Source: an uncultured Clostridia bacterium | Lineage (GTDB): Bacteria; Bacillota; Clostridia; Oscillospirales; Ruminococcaceae | Length of the DNA: 12,020 nucleotides | NCBI GenBank assembly: GCA_947176675.1 | Contig: CAMWRN010000051.1 | Location: 1-12,020 of the forward strand | Reading direction: 5' to 3' | Shown: one piece after another, positions 1 to 7,101 of the stretch | Numbering within the stretch: position 1 is the stretch's first letter | How the letters are laid out: the number at the start of each line of letters is the position of its first letter | Translations under genes and position numbers: made by a program | Notes under the pieces: generated by a model | Told to the model about the DNA's origin: nothing | Databases searched by the model: none | Seen by the model: only the letters and a program-made list of their open reading frames with translations

Positions 1-4
1 GTGA

Positions 5-10
5 TATAAT
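5..10 (+). promoter_or_regulatory. Possible -10 box upstream of the cysteine desulfurase
   Basis: The hexamer TATAAT lies about 40 bases before the desulfurase start. Its -35 partner would fall outside the window, so the promoter cannot be confirmed. The 5' leader would be roughly 30 bases and includes the AAAGGA ribosome binding site at 34-39. Confidence 0.35.
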
Positions 11-49
11 AATATTGATTATGTTCAGACATGAAAGGATTTGATATAA

Positions 50-1192
50 ATGCCCGTTTATCTCGACAACGCCGCAACAACCCGTCCCTGCGAGCCTGCG
101 GTATCGGCCGTTTTCCAATGTATGGTGGAGGACTACGGCAACCCCTCTTCACTGCACAAGCTCGGCATAACTGCCGAACAGCATATCGAAAACGCCCGCA
201 AAGCCATTGCAGCCGCTCTCGTATGCGACCCGCAATGCATAACGTTTACATCGGGGGCTACCGAGTGCAATAACACTGCGATACTCGGCGCGGCTGAAAA
301 TTACGGCAGGCGCAAGAAAAAAATCGTAGTTTCAGCGATAGAACACCCCTCGGTATCGGAGCCGATAAAGTTCCTTGAAGAAAAAAAAGGATTTGAGGTC
401 GTACGCATAAAGCCGTCGCGTAACGGTGAAATCTCCGACGAGGACTTTTTAGCCGCAGTGGACGACAACACCTTTCTGGTGTCCTGTATGACGGTCAACA
501 ACGAAACGGGGTCTATCCAGCCTGTACGGAAAATTTTCTCCTACGTGAAGCGAAATTTCCCCGAATGTATAACCCACTGTGATGCAGTTCAGGGCTTTAT
601 GAAAATTCCTATAAGGTCCGCGGAGCTTTTTGCCGACATTATCGTCGTTTCGGGACACAAGGTTCATGCCGTAAAGGGCGTCGGGGCAATGTTTGTGAAA
701 AAGGGGATACGTATCCCGCCGCTGCTTATGGGAGGCGGTCAGGAGCGCGGAAAGCGTTCGGGAACTGAGTCCGTGCCGCTGATAGCGGGTTTCGGAGCGG
801 CTGTCCGCGCCTTGATTCCCACAATGCCCGTTGCACACGAAAATGCAGAAAAGATCACCGCATATCTTCTGAAAAAGCTTGCAAAGCTTGAATATGTAAC
901 GGTAAACTCCACGGCGGAAAACAGTTCTCCGTACATAACCAATTTTTCTGTCGATGGTATTCGGTCGGAGATAATGCTCCATTTTCTGGAAAGCAAGGAC
1001 GTGTACGTATCCAGCGGTTCGGCTTGTTCAAAGGGTGCACACAGCTCGGTGCTGACCGCTATGGGTATTCCGGACAGGCTTGCGGACTCGGCTATACGGG
1101 TCTCAATAGGACGCACCACCACTATGGGCGAGATAGACGCGCTTATAACCGCGTTGCAGGAGGGCTATCAGTCACTGGCAAAGTCAAAATAA
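50..1192 (+). CDS. Cysteine desulfurase (NifS/IscS family)
   Basis: This PLP-dependent enzyme converts L-cysteine to alanine and holds the released sulfur as a persulfide for transfer to acceptors. The 380 residues match the usual family length. Visible motifs are the N-terminal YLDNAATTRP, the TSGATECNN segment, the CDAVQG segment, the PLP lysine in SGHK (K204) and the persulfide cysteine in SSGSACSKG (C326). The start is ATG at 50, with AAAGGA at 34-39 as ribosome binding site. The next gene is thiI, 159 bases on. The same pairing occurs in other Bacillota (Bacillus subtilis nifZ-thiI), where the desulfurase feeds sulfur to ThiI. I infer that role here rather than general Fe-S cluster assembly, because no iscU-type scaffold gene is in view. 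The family call is firm; the exact sulfur acceptor is inferred. Confidence 0.95.
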   Translation: MPVYLDNAATTRPCEPAVSAVFQCMVEDYGNPSSLHKLGITAEQHIENARKAIAAALVCDPQCITFTSGATECNNTAILGAAENYGRRKKKIVVSAIEHPSVSEPIKFLEEKKGFEVVRIKPSRNGEISDEDFLAAVDDNTFLVSCMTVNNETGSIQPVRKIFSYVKRNFPECITHCDAVQGFMKIPIRSAELFADIIVVSGHKVHAVKGVGAMFVKKGIRIPPLLMGGGQERGKRSGTESVPLIAGFGAAVRALIPTMPVAHENAEKITAYLLKKLAKLEYVTVNSTAENSSPYITNFSVDGIRSEIMLHFLESKDVYVSSGSACSKGAHSSVLTAMGIPDRLADSAIRVSIGRTTTMGEIDALITALQEGYQSLAKSK

Positions 1193-1351
1193 AAACTTTT
1201 GTATACCTTTTGTGCTTTTGAAAAAATCGGTGCGCAGGATTGTTTTCTGTATAAATATATTTTAGAAAGCGGTCGTCATTATGTTGATTAAATTATAAGA
1301 ACTTGTCACTGCAAGAGAAATGTTCTAAAAAATAAAAAGGAATGGTAAAAA

Positions 1352-2524
1352 ATGAAAGAATTGATTATATTCAAGGAAGGCGAAATCGCCCTTAAAGGTC
1401 TGAACAAACGCAGCTTCGAGGACGCTTTTATCCGCAACCTCAAGCACCGTCTTGAACCGTTGGGTAAATTTGATTACACAAAATCACAGTCCACCATCTG
1501 CGCCGAACCGATGTCCGAGGATATTGACCTGGACGAAGCCGTGAACCGCTGTTCAAAGGTTTTCGGCGCAGCCGCGCTCTGCCGTGCTTTGGTCGTGGAA
1601 AAGGATTTCGAGGTAATATGCCGCGAGACAATAACCCATATAAGGGAAACAGCGGAACTGTCACGCACGTTTAAAGTAGAGGCGAAAAGGTCGGACAAGA
1701 AGTTCCCCATGAAATCCCCCGAAATATGCATGGAGCTTGGCGGACGTATCCTTGAAGCCTACCCTCATCTTACCGTTGACGTGAAGAACCCTCAAATGAC
1801 TGTTACTGTTGAGATACGTGACAACGGCGCTTATATCCATTCGGGCAACCTGAAAGGCGCGGGCGGTATCCCCGTGGGAACTTCGGGTACGGCTATGCTG
1901 CTTCTGTCGGGAGGAATTGACAGTCCCGTAGCCGCCTACATGATGGCAAAGCGAGGCGTAAGGCTTTCGGCGATACACTATGTTTCGCCCCCGTACACCT
2001 CCGAAAGAGCACGACTTAAGGTGGAAAGACTCTGCGAAAAGCTTGCACCTTACTGCGGAGACATTGCTTTCTACTGTGTACCCTTTACCGAGATACAGGA
2101 GGCTTTGAGGGATAACTGTCCCGAAGAGCTGTTTACTATTATAATGCGCCGTCTGATGATGGAGATCGCCCAGCGCATCGCCGAGGAAAAGGGCATTCAG
2201 GCTCTTGTGACGGGTGAAAGCGTGGGACAGGTCGCAAGCCAGACAATGGGTGCGATAGTCTGCACCGACGCGGCTTGCAGGATGCCTGTATTCCGTCCCG
2301 TTATCGGCATGGACAAGACAGAGATAGTGGAGATCGCCCGCAAGATCGACACATTTGATATTTCCATAGAGCCGTACGAGGACTGCTGCACTGTGTTCAC
2401 GCCGAAGCACCCGAAAACAAGACCTGTCCCGGCGGAGGTAGAAAAAGCGCAGAATTCATACGATTTCGAGCCGCTGATCGCAAAGGCGGTTGCCGAAACG
2501 GAGTTAAAAGTCATAAAGCTGTAA
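1352..2524 (+). CDS. thiI: tRNA 4-thiouridine synthase ThiI (no rhodanese domain)
   Basis: ThiI adenylates uridine 8 of tRNA and replaces its oxygen with sulfur, giving 4-thiouridine; in some species it also supplies sulfur for thiamin thiazole synthesis. The N-terminal part (about residues 1-165) is the ferredoxin-like plus THUMP RNA-binding region. It is followed by the PP-loop ATPase motif SGGIDSP at residues 186-192. The conserved PYEDCCTVF segment places two cysteines at C345 and C346, in the region of the persulfide-accepting cysteine of the family. At 390 residues it has no C-terminal rhodanese domain, as in B. subtilis ThiI and unlike E. coli ThiI, so the desulfurase upstream is the natural sulfur donor. 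The ATG at 1352 is preceded by an AAAAGGAA ribosome binding site. I saw no clear promoter in the 159-base gap before it. Confidence 0.96.
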   Translation: MKELIIFKEGEIALKGLNKRSFEDAFIRNLKHRLEPLGKFDYTKSQSTICAEPMSEDIDLDEAVNRCSKVFGAAALCRALVVEKDFEVICRETITHIRETAELSRTFKVEAKRSDKKFPMKSPEICMELGGRILEAYPHLTVDVKNPQMTVTVEIRDNGAYIHSGNLKGAGGIPVGTSGTAMLLLSGGIDSPVAAYMMAKRGVRLSAIHYVSPPYTSERARLKVERLCEKLAPYCGDIAFYCVPFTEIQEALRDNCPEELFTIIMRRLMMEIAQRIAEEKGIQALVTGESVGQVASQTMGAIVCTDAACRMPVFRPVIGMDKTEIVEIARKIDTFDISIEPYEDCCTVFTPKHPKTRPVPAEVEKAQNSYDFEPLIAKAVAETELKVIKL

Positions 2525-2538
2525 AGTGACTTAAAAAA

Positions 2539-2706
2539 ATGAACGTAAAAGTCATTTCTGCCGCAGTAATACTTGCGGTATGCATTACGCTTTCGGGCTG
2601 TGCGGAGGATATGCACGAAAACGTTCCGGAGACAAGCTCGTCCGTTTTCCACGGTACATCTTCCGCGGATTCGGAGACGAAAACGGAGTCCGAAACAGTG
2701 TCCTAA
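2539..2706 (+). CDS. Small putative lipoprotein, 55 residues
   Basis: A short open frame starts 14 bases after the thiI stop. It encodes a hydrophobic signal segment (about residues 4-18) ending in a lipobox, LSGC, with the lipidated cysteine at C21. After it comes a short hydrophilic tail rich in Ser, Thr and Glu (SSADSETKTESETVS). It would be exported, lipid-modified and held on the outer membrane face. No function is recognisable. The ribosome binding site is weak, so it may be translated by coupling to thiI. The reading frame one base over continues the same Thr/Glu-rich character from 2706 to a stop at 2748-2750, so the gene may be a frameshifted, shortened form of a longer lipoprotein. 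The lipobox makes the frame believable, but its small size keeps the call tentative. Confidence 0.6.
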   Translation: MNVKVISAAVILAVCITLSGCAEDMHENVPETSSSVFHGTSSADSETKTESETVS

Positions 2707-2795
2707 CGGCTGAAACGGTACAAACCGAAGCTTTACAAAATTTGAGGTAAGCGGTCTTATTTTTACATCAAATAATTTGCAAAAAGTTTACAAAT

Positions 2796-2834
2796 GAGCG
2801 GCATTTTGATTTTCCAAAATTTGCTGCTCGTTTT
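2796..2834 (+). terminator. Rho-independent terminator after thiI/lipoprotein
   Basis: GAGCGGCA (2796-2803) pairs with TGCTGCTC (2822-2829), with one G-T pair. TTTT (2804-2807) pairs with AAAA (2816-2819) across a two-base bulge. The loop is GATTTTCC, and the stem is followed by GTTTTATAT. It separates the sulfur genes from the sortase cluster and could end transcription in both directions, because an A-rich tract lies on its 5' side. Confidence 0.7.
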
Positions 2835-2904
2835 ATATATTTGATAAGTTTGTGTAAATACGGTGAAATGTTTTGTCGTTTGCAACAAAATATGTCGAAA
2901 TTCC

Positions 2905-2933
2905 TTGACGAATTGCATTAAATAGTGTATTAT
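2905..2933 (+). promoter_or_regulatory. Sigma-A type promoter of the sortase cluster
   Basis: TTGACG (2905-2910) and TATTAT (2928-2933) are separated by exactly 17 bases, one mismatch from consensus in each box. Transcription would begin near 2940, leaving a leader of about 67 bases before the first sortase start. The leader holds a small GC stem (GGCGG 2963-2967 with CCGCC 2979-2983) followed by TTTT, which could be a weak attenuator. It is the only strong promoter I see before the four sortase genes. Confidence 0.75.
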
Positions 2934-2988
2934 AGTAGTGTAGATATTTATGTCTGCTATTCGGCGGTGCGTATATCCCCGCCTTTTC

Positions 2989-2994
2989 GGAGGA
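2989..2994 (+). promoter_or_regulatory. Ribosome binding site fixing the sortase 1 start
   Basis: GGAGGA lies 12 bases before the ATG at 3007. A longer in-frame start at 2950 has no such site, would sit only about 10 bases from the predicted transcription start, and adds residues absent from the paralogues. I therefore use 3007. Confidence 0.7.
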
Positions 2995-3006
2995 TTTGTT
3001 TTTACT

Positions 3007-3966
3007 ATGGCTCTTTCCGGCAGCGCCAAGAAAGCTTACAAAAAAGCTGTCAAGGCGAAGAAAAAAAGAAAACGCGGTCACTGGCTGCTTATACAAAGAG
3101 GAGACAGCGCAAAAGAGGTAGTCAGCAAGCTCTTTACTCAGCTTGCGGTACTGGTGCTTATAGGCTGTATAGCCATTCTCGGGAACGAACTCAGGCTCTC
3201 CCTCAGTGCGAAATTCCTCAACAGTTCACTTAAAGAGCTTTACTACACCTACATCAGCCCCGGCGATAACGGCGGAGAGCTTCTTGACAGTGCAAAGGAG
3301 CTACTCAAGATCAACCCCGATACGGTTGGTTGGGTGCACATTGACAATACAAATATTTCCATGCCTGTGGTACATCGCTCGGGCAGCGACGGAAACGAAT
3401 ACTATCTTAAATACGCTTTCGACGGCAGTGCAAACAAGGCGGGTACTATTTTTATGGACACCCGAAACGTTCTCGACGCTCATGAACGGTCGGACAACAT
3501 CATTCTCTATGGTCACAATCAGCGGGACAAGACAATGTTCGGCGATCTTGGATACTACAAAAAAGACTTGCAGTATTACTCCGAACACCCCGTGATACAG
3601 TTCAGTTCAAACTACAGGTCTGACAAATATAAAATTTTTGCATATTTCGTAACGCCTGTGCTGGAGTCACAGACCCGTGACGGCGTGGTGTTTGACTATC
3701 ACAATTTTCTTGACTTCAAGTCCGAAGCGGACTATAACGAGTTCATGGATAATATAATGCTCAGGACGCAGATAATCACCCCCGTGGACGTTCGGTACGG
3801 GGATAAGTTCCTGACCCTGTCCACCTGTTCAAACGAGTTTGAGCCGTCACGGTTCGTGGTATTCGCAAGGAGAGTACGCGAAGATGAGGACGAGACCGTG
3901 GACGTTTCGCAGGCATACCTTAACGCGGGTGCAAAAGAACCAGACTGGGACGTTATATATCGGTGA
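3007..3966 (+). CDS. Class B sortase, paralogue 1
   Basis: A membrane-anchored transpeptidase of 319 residues. Class B sortases cut a sorting signal in a secreted protein and join it to the peptidoglycan cross-bridge. A Lys/Arg-rich cytosolic start (residues 8-23) is followed by the RGDS motif (31-34), shared with the other three copies, and one membrane helix at about 44-59. The extracellular sortase domain contains INPDTVGW, catalytic His H170 in LYGHNQ, catalytic Cys C274 in TLSTC and Arg R282 in PSRFVVF. The spacing of Cys to Arg and the long insert between His and Cys (TRDGVVFDYHNF) fit class B. The C-terminal end DWDVIYR recurs in the paralogues. It is first in the cluster and directly under the 2905-2933 promoter. 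Family and catalytic set are clear; substrate is unknown. Confidence 0.93.
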   Translation: MALSGSAKKAYKKAVKAKKKRKRGHWLLIQRGDSAKEVVSKLFTQLAVLVLIGCIAILGNELRLSLSAKFLNSSLKELYYTYISPGDNGGELLDSAKELLKINPDTVGWVHIDNTNISMPVVHRSGSDGNEYYLKYAFDGSANKAGTIFMDTRNVLDAHERSDNIILYGHNQRDKTMFGDLGYYKKDLQYYSEHPVIQFSSNYRSDKYKIFAYFVTPVLESQTRDGVVFDYHNFLDFKSEADYNEFMDNIMLRTQIITPVDVRYGDKFLTLSTCSNEFEPSRFVVFARRVREDEDETVDVSQAYLNAGAKEPDWDVIYR

Positions 3967-4006
3967 ACCGCAGTCAGCGCCGAGGGCGCAGAAAGATTTG
4001 TTAAAA

Positions 4007-4056
4007 GCATAATCATTTTATGCGGAACGGCACGTCCGCAGGATATTGCATAAAAT
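4007..4056 (+). promoter_or_regulatory. Structured intergenic leader between sortases 1 and 2
   Basis: Three overlapping stems are possible in this 115-base gap. Stem A is GCATAA (4007-4012) with TTATGC (4018-4023). Stem B is GCGGA plus CG (4022-4029, with one bulged A) with CGTCCGC (4033-4039). Stem C is ATTTTATGC (4015-4023) with GCATAAAAT (4048-4056), nine perfect pairs. A and C use the same bases and exclude each other. The structure ends 12 bases before the ribosome binding site of sortase 2. It may be a processing site, an RNA stabiliser or an attenuator; no U-tract marks it as a plain terminator. Confidence 0.45.
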
Positions 4057-4068
4057 TTGTATCAATTT

Positions 4069-4074
4069 GAGGTG
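4069..4074 (+). promoter_or_regulatory. Ribosome binding site fixing the sortase 2 start
   Basis: GAGGTG is seven bases before the ATG at 4082. The frame is open from a TTG at 4046, but that codon lies inside the structured leader and has no binding site, so 4082 is the better start. Confidence 0.65.
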
Positions 4075-4081
4075 TTCGGTC

Positions 4082-5074
4082 ATGGCAGGATACAACAAAA
4101 AGAAAAAAAGCTTTTTGGACAGCTTTATCCCGAGAGCGGGAGATTCCCGAAGCGCGGTAATGCGGAAGATCGTTACGGACATTTCCGTTGTAGTTCTGGC
4201 GGTTGCATTAGTAATACTCGCATGGTACTTCGTTCAGCAGGCTAAGATAAAGGCCGATATCGAAAAGCAAAGAGAGATGCACTCGTCCATATCGGTCATT
4301 ACTCAGTCCACGACGCCCCCTCCCGAAACGGAGGAGACCGCTACCGAGACCGAGCCTCCCCCGCTGGTCGTACTGGACAGTATGTCCGCTCTTCTGGAGC
4401 AGAATCCCGACACCGCGGGCTGGCTGACAGTTGAGGGTACTCAGATAGACAACGTTATCCTCCAGACTGACGACAATGAATACTATCTGGACAAGGATTT
4501 CTACGGAAACAGAAATATCGCGGGTCAGATATACATAGACTATAGGTGTATAGCAAACGATTACAACAAGAACCAAAGCGACAACCTTGTTATCTACGGT
4601 CACAATCAAGCGGACAGCACAATGTTCGGCACACTGAAAAACTACAAGATCAAAAAGGAAAACACACGTAATTTTGACTTCTACAAGGAACACCCTACTT
4701 TCAAGTTCAGCAACCTTTACGAGGAATACACATACAAGATCGTTGCGCTGTTCGTTATAGAGGTGGAGCCTTACCAAACAAGAGACGGAGTTATTTTCGA
4801 TTACCACAACTACATCAATTTCGGCAAGACCAGAACATTTGACGATTTCAAGGAAAATATCCTTGCCAGAACCGCTGTAAATACAGGCGTTGACTTTGAA
4901 GAGGACGACAAGTTCATCACGCTGTCCACCTGTTCAAACGAGTTTGAACCTTCCAGATTTGTCGTTATCGGCAGACGCGTCCGCGACGGCGAAAGTCCTG
5001 AGGTAGACGTCTCCAAGGCTGAGATAAACGAGGATATGCTCGAACCAGATTACAGCTATATTTACAGCAGATAA
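4082..5074 (+). CDS. Class B sortase, paralogue 2
   Basis: A class B sortase of 330 residues. The short basic N-terminus (KKKK at 6-9) leads to FIPRAGDS (15-22) and a membrane helix at about 32-51. A Thr/Glu/Pro-rich stalk (TTPPPETEETATETEPPP) holds the catalytic domain away from the membrane. The domain has NPDTAGW, H174 in IYGHNQ, C284 in TLSTC and R292 in PSRFVVI. The ending is EPDYSYIYSR, related to the end of paralogue 1. A stretch of 23 bases around the catalytic cysteine codon is identical to paralogues 1 and 3 (4922-4944 here). It is probably co-transcribed with its neighbours, with sortase 3 only 23 bases downstream. Its preferred sorting signal cannot be read from the sequence. Confidence 0.93.
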   Translation: MAGYNKKKKSFLDSFIPRAGDSRSAVMRKIVTDISVVVLAVALVILAWYFVQQAKIKADIEKQREMHSSISVITQSTTPPPETEETATETEPPPLVVLDSMSALLEQNPDTAGWLTVEGTQIDNVILQTDDNEYYLDKDFYGNRNIAGQIYIDYRCIANDYNKNQSDNLVIYGHNQADSTMFGTLKNYKIKKENTRNFDFYKEHPTFKFSNLYEEYTYKIVALFVIEVEPYQTRDGVIFDYHNYINFGKTRTFDDFKENILARTAVNTGVDFEEDDKFITLSTCSNEFEPSRFVVIGRRVRDGESPEVDVSKAEINEDMLEPDYSYIYSR

Positions 5075-5097
5075 ATGGATAAACCGAGGTTTACTTT

Positions 5098-7014
5098 ATG
5101 TCTGATACCAAAAAAAAATATACTGTGGACGATCTGATGGGAGAGTTTTTTCCCGAAGATTCTCACGTACCAAACATGACAAATGTTACGGATGTTTCCG
5201 ATAAAGAAACCGAAGAAATCTCCGTAAATGACTCCGATTCAGACGAGGTTGAGGTCGTTTCCGATATTCTTGAAGAAGATGCCTCGGAGGCAGAAAACGC
5301 GGACATAACTGTTGCGGGAAGTTCCGAATGGGAAACGCTTGAAATTGCGGAAACCGTGTCGGAAATGTTTGATGAAAAGAATATTCCCGAAAGCATTTCC
5401 GCTGTTTCTTGCGACAACAGCGCGATTTTTGAAGGTAAAGAAAATGCGGAAGAAAAAACCGGAAATGAATCGGAAATGGAAATGAAAACGGAAATTTCCG
5501 AAAGTTCCAAAACAGAAACGAAGAAAAATCAGGAAACGCCTGATGGAAATCAGACTGTTTCCGAACCGTCAGACGAGTCCGAAGAGGACATTGACAAAGA
5601 TTTCAGCGAAAGCTTTATGAAAAGATTTTTTAAAGGTATATTCCCTTGGAAAGGCGATTCCATAGGAGAAGTCATAAGAAAAATTATCTTTATCGCCGCC
5701 TCTGCGGTTTTTATTGGCGCAGGCTGTATGCTGGCAAGCACTCTTATTCAGTCACAACAAGCTGTTGAACAAAAGGAAAAGGACAGGGAAATAATCGTTA
5801 CCACCGCAGCAACGACCATTGATGAAAGCGGAAACGTTATAACCATTGCCCCCACCGAGGAGCAGGAAGCCGAACATCGTTTCAATGTTGCGGAATACTA
5901 TAAAGGTATCAACAAGGACTATGTGGGTTATCTGGAACTCAGCGGCTGTGATATCGCCGAGCCTATCGTTAAGGGCGAAGACAACGACTACTATCTTACC
6001 CACGCCATTCACGGCGGAACAAACAAGGCGGGTACAGTTTTCATGGATTACCGCTGCACCTTTACCGACGACTACATCTCGCCGAACATCGTGTTCTACG
6101 GTCACAACCAAGAGGATCTTACCATGTTCGGCAGTCTGAAAGAATATAAGCAAAATGTTCCGTTCTACGAGGAAAATCCCGTGGTCAGATTCAGTACCGA
6201 GAACAACACGTACGAATATCTTATTTACGGATTTTTTGTTACCAATGCTCTCGAAAGACAGGACAGCAACGGCGAAGTGTTCCACTATCAGGACTACATT
6301 GAGACCATGAGCGATGAAAACACTTTCGATTGGTATCTCGACATGGTATACGAACGTAATCAGATTGTTTCTCCTGTGGACGTGGTGTACGGCGACAAGC
6401 TTCTCTGCCTGTCCACCTGTTCAAACGAGTTCTCGAATTCAAGATTTGTAATATTCGCAAGAATGCTTCGCGAGGGCGAATCTGTCGATGATTTTGACTT
6501 TTCCGAGACATACCTCAATCCATACGCAAGAGGTGTGGACTGGGAAGCTATCATGTCGGGAGAGACTTCGGCAACGGAAGAGGAAATACTTGATGAAGAC
6601 GATGAGGACGACGGCGAAATAGTCGGAAACGGTTTTCTGGAAACAGCTGTACACGTAACAAGACGTCCTGCGGCTGCTGAAATGACAAAAGAAGCGGAAA
6701 CAACGACCGTTCCCGACGAGGAAAACAAATCGGAGACGGATGGTGAAACGACAACAAAGAAACGAAAAAAGGAAACTTCGCAAACGGAGGAAACAAACGC
6801 TTCGGAGACATCGGGACTTGAAGAGGCAACGCGGAAGAAAACTTCTGGAACTTCGGCGGATATTTCCGAAAGCTTTGACAGTTCCGATAACGGAGAGACC
6901 GTTACCCGTTCTTCCTCCAAAAATAAAAAGCAGGTCTCCGAGACCGAACCTGCTGAAACCGCTCCGCCTCTCTCGGAGGACGGTTCTTCGGAAACAACCG
7001 TTACGGCAGGATAA
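5098..7014 (+). CDS. Class B sortase, paralogue 3, with long acidic N- and C-terminal extensions
   Basis: At 638 residues this is about twice the usual sortase length. Residues 1-175 are a predicted cytosolic region very rich in Glu, Ser, Asp and Thr, starting with the short motif YTVDDLMGEFF (8-18). The paralogue core begins at FPWKGDS (182-188), followed by a membrane helix at about 196-217. The sortase domain (about 260-475) keeps H336 in FYGHNQ, C441 in LSTC and R449 in NSRFVIF. After the conserved SETYLNPYARGVDWEAIM segment, a further 145 or so residues form an extracellular low-complexity tail of Glu/Thr/Ser with Lys clusters. The tail has no hydrophobic C-terminal segment, so it is not itself a sorting signal. 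ATG 5098 has GAGGT at 5086-5090. The core call is firm; the role of the extensions is unknown. Confidence 0.92.
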   Translation: MSDTKKKYTVDDLMGEFFPEDSHVPNMTNVTDVSDKETEEISVNDSDSDEVEVVSDILEEDASEAENADITVAGSSEWETLEIAETVSEMFDEKNIPESISAVSCDNSAIFEGKENAEEKTGNESEMEMKTEISESSKTETKKNQETPDGNQTVSEPSDESEEDIDKDFSESFMKRFFKGIFPWKGDSIGEVIRKIIFIAASAVFIGAGCMLASTLIQSQQAVEQKEKDREIIVTTAATTIDESGNVITIAPTEEQEAEHRFNVAEYYKGINKDYVGYLELSGCDIAEPIVKGEDNDYYLTHAIHGGTNKAGTVFMDYRCTFTDDYISPNIVFYGHNQEDLTMFGSLKEYKQNVPFYEENPVVRFSTENNTYEYLIYGFFVTNALERQDSNGEVFHYQDYIETMSDENTFDWYLDMVYERNQIVSPVDVVYGDKLLCLSTCSNEFSNSRFVIFARMLREGESVDDFDFSETYLNPYARGVDWEAIMSGETSATEEEILDEDDEDDGEIVGNGFLETAVHVTRRPAAAEMTKEAETTTVPDEENKSETDGETTTKKRKKETSQTEETNASETSGLEEATRKKTSGTSADISESFDSSDNGETVTRSSSKNKKQVSETEPAETAPPLSEDGSSETTVTAG

Positions 7015-7101
7015 TAAGCTGAACATTATTGATATTACATAAAAAGAAAAAGAAATTGTGTGTATGAACTATGAACTAAGAATGAAAGGAATGATCCGAA
7101 A

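Noticed and set aside
1193..1351. Possible promoter or riboswitch before thiI
   Set aside because: TATAAA at 1250-1255 has no -35 partner at proper spacing, and the AGAAC...GTTCT pairing at about 1299-1325 is short and weak.
1661..2410. 249-codon open frame on the minus strand inside thiI
   Set aside because: It is antisense to a confident thiI and its translation shows no family motif.
2950..3006. Longer in-frame start for sortase 1 at 2950
   Set aside because: It has no ribosome binding site, lies about 10 bases from the predicted transcription start, and the added residues have no counterpart in the paralogues.
4046..4081. TTG start for sortase 2 at 4046
   Set aside because: It lies within the structured leader with no binding site; ATG 4082 has GAGGTG at good spacing.
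4208..4807. 199-codon open frame on the minus strand inside sortase 2
   Set aside because: It mirrors conserved sortase coding sequence, and the Val/Leu-rich product reflects the codons on the other strand.
6890..7014. Sorting signal at the end of sortase 3
   Set aside because: There is no hydrophobic segment or basic tail after the Glu/Thr/Pro-rich ending.
6360..7026. Minus-strand open frames opposite the sortase 3 tail
   Set aside because: The Ser/Phe/Val-rich or Arg/Phe-rich products are the complement of low-complexity Glu/Thr codons; no start signal or motif.
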